Of a stretch of 10,526 nt of DNA, positions 1 to 6,210 are shown in pieces (the first letter of the stretch is position 1; every line of letters begins with the position of its first letter). This stretch comes from Actinomycetota bacterium (GTDB lineage: Bacteria; Actinomycetota; Acidimicrobiia; Acidimicrobiales; Iamiaceae), in contig JADGOP010000039.1 of the NCBI GenBank assembly GCA_017882935.1, positions 1 to 10,526 of the forward strand. The letters are read 5' to 3'. The notes under the pieces were generated by a model. The model had not been told where the DNA came from and ran no database searches. It saw only the letters and a program-made list of their open reading frames with translations. The position numbers were made by a program, and so were the translations under genes.

Positions 1-677
1 CGGTCCCCGACGAGCTGTCCGACGAAGCCGCGGTCATGGTCGAGCCGACCGCCTGCGCGGTCCACGCAGCCCTCATGGTGGCGGGGCTGCAGCCGGCCTC
101 GGTCGCCGTGATCGGCAGCGGCACCCTCGGCCTCCTCACGGTCGCCGCCATGCGCCACGTCGGCGCCACCCCGGGCCACATCGTGGTCACCGCCAAGTAC
201 CCCGAGCAGAAGCGGCTCGCCCGGGCGCTGGGTGCCGACCAGGTGGTCTCCCCCGGCGAGCTCGGCCGGGTGGTCCGCTCCAACACCGGCTCGTTCCTGC
301 TCGGCGGTCGGCAGCTCACCAGCGGCGCCGACGTGGTCGTCGACTGCGTGGGCTCGCCCGACTCGCTCGCCCAGGCCCTGCAGGTCGTCGCCCCGGGCGG
401 CACCGTGGTGCTCGTGGGCATGCCGGGCCCCGTGCAGGTCGACCTCACGCCGCTGTGGCACCGCGAGACCGCCATCCGCGGCTGCTACGCCTACACGCAC
501 GACGACTTCGCCGCTGCGCTCGGGGTCGTCGCCGACGCCGACCTCGGTCGCCTCGTGTCCGCCACCTACCCGCTCGGCCGGTACCGCGAGGCCATCGAGC
601 ACGCGGCCGACGCCGGCCGCCGGGGCGCCGTGAAGGTCGCCTTCGACCTGCGCGGCGAGAAGGAGCGCACCCGATGA
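1..677 (+). CDS. Zinc-type medium-chain alcohol dehydrogenase, 5'-truncated by window edge
   Basis: Partial gene: the frame is open from base 3, so the start lies outside the window and the internal ATG at 36 is not the start. About 224 residues are visible. An EPTACAVHA stretch (the Glu near the catalytic zinc in sorbitol/threonine dehydrogenase relatives) is followed by a Rossmann fold with GSGTLG at visible residues 38-43 and an LGAD motif typical of the medium-chain dehydrogenase/reductase superfamily. The zinc-binding N-terminal half is missing, so zinc content is inferred from the family. The second Rossmann strand ends in TAK rather than the Asp usual for NAD enzymes, which hints at NADPH use. 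The likely role is a cytoplasmic NAD(P)-dependent alcohol/ketone oxidoreductase of unknown substrate. It ends in TGA overlapping an ATG at 674 and is the first visible member of the operon with the LarA-like and acyltransferase genes. Confidence 0.9.
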   Translation, partial: VPDELSDEAAVMVEPTACAVHAALMVAGLQPASVAVIGSGTLGLLTVAAMRHVGATPGHIVVTAKYPEQKRLARALGADQVVSPGELGRVVRSNTGSFLLGGRQLTSGADVVVDCVGSPDSLAQALQVVAPGGTVVLVGMPGPVQVDLTPLWHRETAIRGCYAYTHDDFAAALGVVADADLGRLVSATYPLGRYREAIEHAADAGRRGAVKVAFDLRGEKERTR

Positions 678-802
678 CCGCCCCCAGCGCCCGCCCCAAC
701 CCCGCCGCCCCCCTCTTCCGCGTTTTGGGTGGGAATCGGCGCGCCCTGGCACGCCGATTCCCACCCGAAACGCGGTTCTTGCCGTCCGAGGAGACCCCCT
801 GA
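674..802 (+). CDS. Possible 42-aa small ORF between dehydrogenase and LarA-like genes
   Basis: A short reading frame beginning MTAPSARPNPAAP and ending PSEETP. It starts with ATG inside the upstream stop (ATGA at 674-677) and its own TGA overlaps the next ATG (TGATG at 800-804). A good Shine-Dalgarno, AAGGAG at 660-665, lies 8 bases before the ATG. The central half of the peptide (about FRVLGGNRR to RRFPPETRF) is encoded by the two arms of a large inverted repeat, so those residues may be dictated by DNA or RNA structure. No domain is recognisable. It may be a translational coupler or leader peptide, the remnant of a gene invaded by a palindromic element, or chance. The tight junctions and ribosome binding site favour translation; nothing supports a specific function. 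Confidence 0.35.
   Translation: MTAPSARPNPAAPLFRVLGGNRRALARRFPPETRFLPSEETP
718..775. repeat. 24-bp near-perfect inverted repeat / RNA hairpin
   Basis: The left arm at 718-741 pairs with the right arm at 752-775 around a 10-base loop (CGCCCTGGCA). Of 24 positions, 23 are Watson-Crick pairs and the remaining one (726/767) is T:G, which still pairs in RNA as U-G. The arms carry TTTTGGGTGGGAAT, which is less GC-rich than the surroundings. The hairpin sits within an operon, between the dehydrogenase stop and the Shine-Dalgarno of the LarA-like gene. It could be an mRNA processing or stabilising hairpin, a partial terminator/attenuator (followed only by a weak GTTCTT tract), or a copy of a dispersed palindromic element. 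No second copy was seen in the window. Confidence 0.85.
788..793 (+). promoter_or_regulatory. Ribosome binding site deciding the LarA-like start
   Basis: GAGGAG lies 8 bases upstream of the ATG at 802. It falls after the right arm of the 718-775 hairpin, so the hairpin does not sequester it directly. It supports ATG 802 as the start. Confidence 0.7.
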
Positions 803-2397
803 TGCCCCGCCCCGGATTCGTCCTCGACGTCGACAAGTCGACCCCGCCGATCCTGTTCCACCACGGTGAGAACTTCCGGCTCGAGAAGCTGCCGGCCGGG
901 CGCTCGCGGGTCATCTATCCCGCCGAGCCGCACCCGGGCATCGACGACGTCGACGGCGCCATCCGCCACGCTCTGCTGAACCCGCTCGGCGAGTGCGAGC
1001 CGCTCCCGGCCCTGCTGCACCGCGGCATGAAGCTGACGATCTGCTTCGACGACGTGTCGCTGCCCCTCCCCCAGATGCGCCGGCCCGACATCCGCCAGCG
1101 GATCATCGAGGCCGTCCTCGACCTCGCCGCGCAGGCCGGGGTCGACGACGTGCACATCATCGCCGCGCTCGCGCTCCACCGGCGCATGACCGAGCACGAG
1201 CTCCGCCACGTCGTCGGCGACCGGGTGTACGACGCCTTCGCGCCCAACGGCCTGCTCTACAACCACGACGCCGAGGACCTCGACAACCTCCTGCTGCTCG
1301 GCACCACCGACCGGGGCGAAGAGGTCGAGATCAACAAGCGCGCCGCCGAGAGCGACCTCGTCGTCTACGTGAACATCAACCTCGTGTCGATGGACGGCGG
1401 CCACAAGAGCACCGCCACCGGCCTCGCCAGCTACCGCAGCATCCGCCACCACCACAACGTGGCCACCATGCAGAAGTCGAAGTCGTTCATGGACCGCCAC
1501 AAGTCCGAGCTGCACTCGTCGAACTGGCGCATGGGCGAGGTGATCCGCAAGGCCGACGTGAAGATCTTCCAGATCGAGTCGACCCTGAACAACGACACCT
1601 TCGGCACCGAGGGCCCGCTGTCCGTGCTGCAGAAGCGCGAGTGGGAGTGGAACCTGCGCGACCGGGCCTCCTTCATGGCCATGAAAGCCGGCCTCGACCG
1701 CATGCCCACCTCGGCGACGCGGAAGCTCTTCCACTCGTGGCGCGCGCCCTTCGGCGTCACCTCGGTCCACGCCGGCCAGGTCGACGCGGTCCACGAGGCG
1801 ACCCTGGCGCAGGTGTACAGCGAGCAGCTCGTCAAGGTCGAGGGCCAGACCGACATCCTCACCATGGGGCTGCCCTACATCTGCCCGTACAACGTGAACT
1901 CGGTGATGAACCCCATCCTCGTGATGTGCCTGGGGCTGGGCTACTTCTTCAACATGTACCGCGGGCAGCCGCTGGTGCGCGAGGGCGGCGTGCTGATCCT
2001 GTCGCACCCCACGCCCTGGGACTTCAACCCGGTGCACCACCCCAGCTACATCGACTTCTTCGAGCAGGTGCTCTCGGAGACCACCGATCCGCTGGAGATC
2101 GAGCAACGCTTCGAGAAGGACTTCGCCGAGGACGAGTGGTACCGGCACCTCTACCGCACCAGCTACGCCTACCACGGCGTCCACCCCTTCTACATGTGGT
2201 ACTGGGGTGCGCACGCCCTCCAGCACCTCGGGCGCGTGATCATCGTCGGCGGCGACCCCGCCGCGGTGCGGCGCCTCGGCTTCCGGCCCGCCTCGTCGCT
2301 CAACGACGCCTTCGAGCTGGCCGCCGACGTCGTCGGCCCGAGCCCCACGATCACCCACTTCCACAACCCGCCGCTCGTCATGGCCGACGTGTCGTGA
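802..2397 (+). CDS. LarA-family (nickel-dependent lactate racemase-like) protein
   Basis: A 531-aa protein recognised by the ordered LarA motifs: FDDVSLPLP (82-90), corresponding to the DxTRPxP motif; ALALHRRMTEHEL (122-134), corresponding to GTHRxxTxxE; NHD (154-156); LGTTDRGEEVEIN (166-178); GGHKS (199-203); and IRHHHN (214-219). In the family, LarA carries a nickel-pincer nucleotide on a lysine and racemizes or epimerizes 2-hydroxy acids by hydride transfer. K202 aligns with cofactor Lys184, H126 with His108 and H218 with Ni ligand His200. From motif spacing, His174 corresponds to I192 (between N191 and N193) and Arg75 to L87, so two substrate-site residues appear replaced. The protein is also about 100 residues longer than typical LarA. 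The substrate is unknown and is probably not lactate. It is cytoplasmic. Its start overlaps the preceding stop and its stop overlaps the acyltransferase GTG. No cofactor-making larB, larC or larE is in the window. Confidence 0.85.
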   Translation: MPRPGFVLDVDKSTPPILFHHGENFRLEKLPAGRSRVIYPAEPHPGIDDVDGAIRHALLNPLGECEPLPALLHRGMKLTICFDDVSLPLPQMRRPDIRQRIIEAVLDLAAQAGVDDVHIIAALALHRRMTEHELRHVVGDRVYDAFAPNGLLYNHDAEDLDNLLLLGTTDRGEEVEINKRAAESDLVVYVNINLVSMDGGHKSTATGLASYRSIRHHHNVATMQKSKSFMDRHKSELHSSNWRMGEVIRKADVKIFQIESTLNNDTFGTEGPLSVLQKREWEWNLRDRASFMAMKAGLDRMPTSATRKLFHSWRAPFGVTSVHAGQVDAVHEATLAQVYSEQLVKVEGQTDILTMGLPYICPYNVNSVMNPILVMCLGLGYFFNMYRGQPLVREGGVLILSHPTPWDFNPVHHPSYIDFFEQVLSETTDPLEIEQRFEKDFAEDEWYRHLYRTSYAYHGVHPFYMWYWGAHALQHLGRVIIVGGDPAAVRRLGFRPASSLNDAFELAADVVGPSPTITHFHNPPLVMADVS

Positions 2398-3398
2398 GCG
2401 ACGCACCGCGCCGCAAGCGCCCGCCCGAGGCGAGCGCCCCGCTCACCAAGGCGAAGGTGCTCGTCGCGTTCGCCCGCACCCAGGTCCCGTCGGCGTCGCA
2501 CCTGCTGCGCGGCATCGAGTTTCCGCTGCGGCCGCCCACCGTCCCCGGCTCCATCGAGCCCCTCCCGCCCCAGAAGCGCACCGGCGCCGACTACGACACC
2601 GAGTGGGCGCGCCGGCCCACCGCCCGCGCCGCCCGACGGGCCCTGTTCGAGGGCCTGATCCGTCCCACCATCTCGGCCGTGGCCGACCCCGAGGTGCGCG
2701 GCCTCGACCGGGTGGGTCACATCGACGGGCCGGTGATCTTCGCGGCCAACCACCACAGCCACCTCGACACGGCCGTGCTGCTGTCGGCCCTGCCGGCGCG
2801 CTTCCGCAACAAGGTCTTCATTGCCGCCGCAGCCGACTACTTCTTCACCAACCGGCTGGCAGGCGGGGCCTCGGCCCTCGCCCTCAACGCCATCCCCATC
2901 GAGCGCACCAAGGTCACCCGTCGCTCCGCCGACCTCGCGGCAGACCTCATCGCCGACGGCTGGAACATGGCCATCTTCCCGGAAGGGGGCCGCTCCCCCG
3001 ACGGGTGGGGCCAGGCGTTCCGCGGCGGCGCCGCGTACCTCGCGCTCCGCTGCGACGTGCCGGTCATCCCCGTGCACCTCTGGGGCACCGACCGGCTGCT
3101 CCCCAAGGGGGCCAAGCAGCTCAAGCGCGGCAGCACGGTGGTGACGTTCGGCGCGGCTCTCCGTCCCGCCGACGGCGACGACTCGCGTCGCTTCGCCGCC
3201 CGCCTCGAGCGTGAGGTCGCGGCGCTGGCCGACGAGGCCACGTCCGACTGGTGGTCGGCACGGCAGCGCGCCCACGCCGACGAGACCCCGTCGCTCAGCG
3301 GCCCGGACGCCAGTGCCTGGCGCCGCACCTGGGCGCTCGGCGAGCGCGACCCCCACCAGCGCGACCGCAGGCAGGGCGCGGCCAAGATCTGGCCCTGA
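2394..3398 (+). CDS. PlsC-type 1-acylglycerol-phosphate / lysophospholipid acyltransferase
   Basis: A 334-aa protein starting at GTG 2394, which overlaps the TGA of the LarA-like gene (GTGA); no clear Shine-Dalgarno is seen, so translational coupling is likely. The acyltransferase domain spans about 103-257. It contains motif I NHHSHLD (119-125, catalytic H120 and D125, the HX4D pair), motif III FPEGGRS (195-201) and the VIPVHLWG strand (224-231, motif IV). Family members transfer an acyl chain from acyl-CoA or acyl-ACP to a lyso-lipid or another hydroxyl at the inner membrane face. The first ~100 residues are charged and proline-rich with no recognised domain and no clear membrane span; the C-terminal 50 residues are Arg/Trp-rich. 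The acceptor cannot be told from sequence. Its operon partners suggest a specialised lipid rather than bulk phosphatidate synthesis, which is inference. Confidence 0.88.
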   Translation: MSDAPRRKRPPEASAPLTKAKVLVAFARTQVPSASHLLRGIEFPLRPPTVPGSIEPLPPQKRTGADYDTEWARRPTARAARRALFEGLIRPTISAVADPEVRGLDRVGHIDGPVIFAANHHSHLDTAVLLSALPARFRNKVFIAAAADYFFTNRLAGGASALALNAIPIERTKVTRRSADLAADLIADGWNMAIFPEGGRSPDGWGQAFRGGAAYLALRCDVPVIPVHLWGTDRLLPKGAKQLKRGSTVVTFGAALRPADGDDSRRFAARLEREVAALADEATSDWWSARQRAHADETPSLSGPDASAWRRTWALGERDPHQRDRRQGAAKIWP

Positions 3399-3411
3399 CG
3401 CGGTCAGGGCT
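3391..3411. terminator. Hairpin spanning both convergent stop codons, likely bidirectional terminator
   Basis: GCCCTGAC (3392-3399) and GTCAGGGC (3403-3410) form a perfect 8-bp stem around a GCG loop, extendable by one G:T pair. The left arm contains the acyltransferase TGA and the right arm the complement of the lipoprotein TGA. There is no T-tract on either side, so termination strength is uncertain, but the position between convergent genes fits. Confidence 0.5.
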
Positions 3412-3781
3412 CCTGCGTGACCACCGTGGACGAGCCCGACCCCGACGAGCCGGACGAGCCCGGCGGGGGCTGGGTGGTGCTCGGTGCGAACACGCAGTGC
3501 GACACGGCGGTCTGCACCTTCTGGCTGAGCTGGGCGTCGGGGATGCCGCCGCGCCCGTCGGCCGCCGCCACCTGGCGCATCTCCTTGTCGGTGAGCGCGT
3601 GCTCGAGGCCGGTGGCCACGCACTTCGCCTGGAACGCGCTGAGGCCGTTGACCTGCCGGAGCTTCTGCTGCAGCGACGAGGTACTCGGGCCCGAGCTGCA
3701 GCCCACCACCAGGGCGAGCGCAGCCGCCACGACCACCACCAGGGACGGGCGTCGGGCCCTCGTCGCGTCTCGTCGGCTCAT
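3404..3781 (-). CDS. Small secreted lipoprotein, function unknown
   Basis: A 125-aa protein with a lipoprotein signal peptide: Arg-rich n-region (RRDATRARR), hydrophobic stretch from about 14 to 26, and lipobox VVGC with the lipidated cysteine at 28. The mature part has a short helical domain with two cysteines (C54 and C96) that could form a disulfide, and residues 63-74 (LTDKEMRQVAAA) look like a small surface helix. It ends in a Pro/Ser/Gly-rich tail (about 101-119). I do not recognise a named family. The architecture resembles the many short actinobacterial cell-envelope lipoproteins with a single Cys pair. It is convergent with the acyltransferase and divergent from the membrane glycosyltransferase-like gene, so it is probably a single-gene unit. 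No Shine-Dalgarno precedes the ATG; see the promoter entry for a possible leaderless start. Confidence 0.8.
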   Translation of the reverse strand: MSRRDATRARRPSLVVVVAAALALVVGCSSGPSTSSLQQKLRQVNGLSAFQAKCVATGLEHALTDKEMRQVAAADGRGGIPDAQLSQKVQTAVSHCVFAPSTTQPPPGSSGSSGSGSSTVVTQEP

Positions 3782-3789
3782 CGACGGTC

Positions 3790-3795
3790 ACGCTA
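3790..3795 (-). promoter_or_regulatory. Possible -10 element for a leaderless lipoprotein mRNA
   Basis: On the - strand TAGCGT (TANNNT) ends 8 bases before the ATG at 3781. That spacing would place transcription start at the first base of the start codon. No -35 match is seen and the start has no Shine-Dalgarno, which fits a leaderless transcript. The evidence is one short motif only. Confidence 0.3.
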
Positions 3796-3841
3796 ACCGG
3801 CCCACCCCACGCGCCCGGAACACGTCTGCGAAGATGCCCCC

Positions 3842-3919
3842 ATGGCGGTTCAGGTCTGCGATCCGCCCGCCGATAGGTGCCCGGTGACCCACCAGATGCG
3901 GGCGGCGACGCTGCCGTGA
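3842..3919 (+). CDS. Possible 25-aa leader ORF ahead of membrane protein gene
   Basis: ATG at 3842 opens a 25-codon frame (MAVQVCDPPADR...) ending in a TGA at 3917-3919 that overlaps a GTG at 3916, in frame with the following membrane protein. GAAGAT, 6 bases before the ATG, keeps the two most conserved -10 positions, so a leaderless transcript is conceivable. The peptide resembles nothing known. It would explain how the downstream gene, which lacks a Shine-Dalgarno, is translated by coupling. It may equally be chance. Confidence 0.2.
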   Translation: MAVQVCDPPADRCPVTHQMRAATLP

Positions 3920-5376
3920 CCGCCGCCACCACCACCGGTCCGGGCCGGCAGAGCGAGGTCGGAGCCGAACCGGGGCCGCTGGTGCGGCTCGCCGAGGGAC
4001 GTGCCGCGCCCCGGCTGGTCGTGTCGCTGCTCGTCCTGGTGCTGGCCCTCCCGAACCTGATCCGCGGCCCCGAGCTGCTGGCGGACGACTTCGTGTGGCT
4101 GCGCAACGCCCGCTTCGGCGGCTGGCTGGCGGCCGGCGGCCCCCGCACCTACAGCCGCCCGGCCTCGATGCTCGGGGCCGACCTCACCTTCGGCCTCATC
4201 GGCCCCCACCCGCTCGCGATCTACGTCGTGCAGATCGGGCTGTGGCTGCTCGCCGCGCTCGCGGTGCTGGGCCTCCTCCAGCGCCTGCTCACGCGGCAGC
4301 TGGCGCTCGTCGTCACCCTGGTGTGGTTGGTCGTCCCGAACCACACCAGCCTCGAGTACTGGCTGTCGAGCCTGCTGGCCTGGGCGTCGGTGGCGGTGGC
4401 CGCGTACGGGCTCAGCCGCATCATCGACGACAGCCGGCGCGACCACTTCCCGCTGGCGGGGATCCTGCTCGTCACCCTGGGCATGCTCTTCTACGAGATC
4501 ACCGCAGGGGTGGCGCTCGCCGGAGTGCTCGTGCTCCCCTGGCTGGTGACCGGCCGGTTCCACAAGCGCACCGCCGCGTACGGGGTCACCGCCATCGCCG
4601 CGGCCACCGCCTGGTCGCTGGCGTGGAACTCGTCCTACCCGGGCGCCACCGCCACGTGGCTGCCCTTCGAGACGGTGCTCACGGGCACGCTGTCGCTCGG
4701 GTTCGCGCCGTGGGGCCAAGGGGGACGGCTCATCGCGCTGCTGCTGACCGCGGGGGTCCTGGTGGTCCTCGTCCAGGCGTGGCAGCGCCCCCGGCGGCTC
4801 CGGACGTGGCCCACCCGCCTGGTGCTGTCCGGGGCGGCGGTCGTCGCCCTCGGCGTGATCCCGCAGGTGCGCCTCCAGACGAACTTCTACGGCGTGTACG
4901 ACCGGTCGAGCACGATCGCCAGCATCGGTGTGGCCCTGCTGCTCGTCGGCCTCGGGCTCTTCCTCGTGCGGCAGGTCCGTGCCGCGACCGCCCGCAACGT
5001 CGTGGCAGTGGGCCTCGTTGCGGTGCTCCTCGTGGTCGCCGTGGGCATCCGCGCCCAGATCGGCGCCCGCTACCACCAGCAGGGCCGGGCTGCGGCCGCT
5101 GCGGTGGCGAGCCTCGCCCGGCGCCCGGCCAGGTTCCCGCTCCTGGTGCGCTCGCCCTACGTCGACGAGGTGTGGATCTACGGGCTCCAGGACGGCTGGA
5201 ACGCCAGCGCGGCCTTGCAGGCCCGGACGGGGAACCGCAAGGCCGTGGTGTGGGTGCGCGGTTCGGACTGTGTGGCGACGGGACCTCCGCTCGACGACCC
5301 GCTCGCCACCTTCGGGTCACGGCCGGCGCTGTTCCGGCTGCCGCACTGCGTGGTCCCGCCGAAGCACTCGCCCTGA
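3877..5376 (+). CDS. Polytopic membrane protein, GT-C glycosyltransferase-like
   Basis: A protein of up to 499 aa with about 11 predicted membrane spans (roughly 45-62, 113-137, 141-155, 161-180, 190-206, 207-224, 233-250, 284-301, 313-330, 344-364, 373-391) and an extracytoplasmic C-terminal domain of about 105 residues containing C465 and C491. After the first span an acidic ADDF motif (69-72) sits in the first outer loop, followed by YSRPASMLG (92-100) and then VPNHTSLEYW (153-162) between spans. This arrangement is typical of GT-C enzymes (ArnT/PMT/GT39-like), which move sugars from polyprenyl-phosphate donors to lipids, proteins or wall polymers. No family-specific signature is decisive, so it could be another envelope membrane protein. 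The start is uncertain: GTG 3877 and GTG 3916 both lack a clear Shine-Dalgarno and the first 40 residues look disordered. It is convergent with the GntR gene, 12 bases apart. Confidence 0.78.
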   Translation: MPGDPPDAGGDAAVTAATTTGPGRQSEVGAEPGPLVRLAEGRAAPRLVVSLLVLVLALPNLIRGPELLADDFVWLRNARFGGWLAAGGPRTYSRPASMLGADLTFGLIGPHPLAIYVVQIGLWLLAALAVLGLLQRLLTRQLALVVTLVWLVVPNHTSLEYWLSSLLAWASVAVAAYGLSRIIDDSRRDHFPLAGILLVTLGMLFYEITAGVALAGVLVLPWLVTGRFHKRTAAYGVTAIAAATAWSLAWNSSYPGATATWLPFETVLTGTLSLGFAPWGQGGRLIALLLTAGVLVVLVQAWQRPRRLRTWPTRLVLSGAAVVALGVIPQVRLQTNFYGVYDRSSTIASIGVALLLVGLGLFLVRQVRAATARNVVAVGLVAVLLVVAVGIRAQIGARYHQQGRAAAAAVASLARRPARFPLLVRSPYVDEVWIYGLQDGWNASAALQARTGNRKAVVWVRGSDCVATGPPLDDPLATFGSRPALFRLPHCVVPPKHSP

Positions 5377-5388
5377 CGCAGCGAGGCA

Positions 5389-6120
5389 CTACTCGACGAG
5401 GCGCAGCCCGCTGGGTGCGATCGACCGCTCCATGCGGGGCAGGTCGACGCTGAACTCGGTGAGGTGCCCGGGGAACACATACGTGGCGAAGAGCACCGCG
5501 TGCCCGTCGGCGTCGAAGGTGGTGCGCTCGCACACCAGCACCGGCGCGCCCTGCGGCACCCCGAGCAGGTCGGCGTCGTCAGCCGAGGCGGCCCGTGCCG
5601 CGATGGTCTGCACCGCGTGGCCGAGCGGCACGTCGAGCAACTCGTAGAAGGACTCGTCGGTGAGCTGCTCGCGGGTGAGGTGCGCCCCGAGCTCGGGCGG
5701 GCACCAGACCGTGACGCGGGCGAACGGTGCCCCGTCGGCGAGGTTGCGACGCAGCAGGCGGACCGCCTTGTCGACGCCCAGCACGCGGCGAACGTTGGCG
5801 GGCGTGGCCACCACGCGCAGCTCGAGGATCTCACGCTCGGAGCGGATGCCCGACGCCTTCAGCTGGTCCTCGATGGTGCCGAGCCGCGCCAGGCGCTGGC
5901 GGAGCGGGTCGCCCGAGGCGAACCACCCGAGGCCCTGGTGCGCCTCCACGAGCCCCTCGGCGCGGAGCTCCTCGAGGGCCTTGCGGACCGTGACCCGGCT
6001 GGCCCCGTACTCCTCGGACAGCGCGGCCTCGCTCGGGAGGAGACGCCCGGCGCCGAACTCGCCGCCCTCGACCCGGTGGCGGATGGCTTCGGCGATCTCG
6101 CGGTAGCGAATGGTGCGCAC
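5389..6120 (-). CDS. GntR-family transcriptional regulator, HutC/UTRA subfamily
   Basis: A 243-aa protein read from GTG at 6120. The winged helix-turn-helix spans about 5-68, with the diagnostic [20 protein letters not shown] (28-47) and [11 protein letters not shown] (48-58). Residues 86-228 match the UTRA effector-binding domain (GIRSEREIL near its start, [22 protein letters not shown] near its end), placing it in the HutC branch. Such proteins bind as dimers and release DNA when a small molecule binds UTRA. It is divergent from the aconitase gene with about 90 bp between starts, and a candidate operator overlaps both promoters and its own start codon. It therefore probably represses itself and controls aconitase. 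The effector may be a tricarboxylic-acid-cycle metabolite or related acid, which is inference from position only. Confidence 0.93.
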   Translation of the reverse strand: MRTIRYREIAEAIRHRVEGGEFGAGRLLPSEAALSEEYGASRVTVRKALEELRAEGLVEAHQGLGWFASGDPLRQRLARLGTIEDQLKASGIRSEREILELRVVATPANVRRVLGVDKAVRLLRRNLADGAPFARVTVWCPPELGAHLTREQLTDESFYELLDVPLGHAVQTIAARAASADDADLLGVPQGAPVLVCERTTFDADGHAVLFATYVFPGHLTEFSVDLPRMERSIAPSGLRLVE

Positions 6121-6147
6121 TTGTCTCAGACTTGTCTATATTGCAGA
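6119..6147. promoter_or_regulatory. Overlapping divergent promoters and candidate GntR operator
   Basis: ACTTGTCT occurs twice, at 6119-6126 and 6130-6137, with an 11-bp period (about one helical turn). Between the copies GTCTCAGAC (6123-6131) is a perfect 4+1+4 palindrome. The second copy runs into TCTATATT, giving a -10 for aconitase (TATATT, 6137-6142) and, on the - strand, TATAGA (6140-6135) for the regulator. No good -35 is seen for either. TTGTCTATA resembles half-sites of known HutC-subfamily operators. Bound regulator would cover both promoters and its own GTG start. Confidence 0.6.
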
Positions 6148-6210
6148 GGTCCGCAAGTGGAGCGCCCGCAGGCCCCTCCACCGCCCACGCTTCCGCATCG
6201 AGGTGCACCC

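Noticed and set aside
36..38. ATG 36 as the true start of the dehydrogenase
   Set aside because: The frame is open upstream to the edge with family-like residues (VPDELSDEAAV), and the catalytic domain would be missing, so the gene is cut by the window.
455..802. A 115-codon frame ending at 802 as a full gene
   Set aside because: Its first 73 codons overlap the dehydrogenase in another frame and are Arg/Ala/Pro-rich filler. Only the last 42 codons, from ATG 674, have start signals of their own.
3424..3480. GC-rich Ser/Gly/Pro repeat at the end of the lipoprotein, considered as a tandem repeat
   Set aside because: The units are irregular and codon-level; it is an ordinary low-complexity tail, not a DNA repeat array.
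445..4148. Two ~650-codon open frames on the - strand (445-2406 and 2190-4148)
   Set aside because: Both run antisense to well-supported genes and have the repetitive composition of GC-driven shadow frames, without motifs.
5464..6210. A 249-codon N-terminal extension of aconitase
   Set aside because: It lies wholly antisense to the GntR gene and the operator region, has no homology-like content, and the family N-terminus and ribosome binding site point to ATG 6211.
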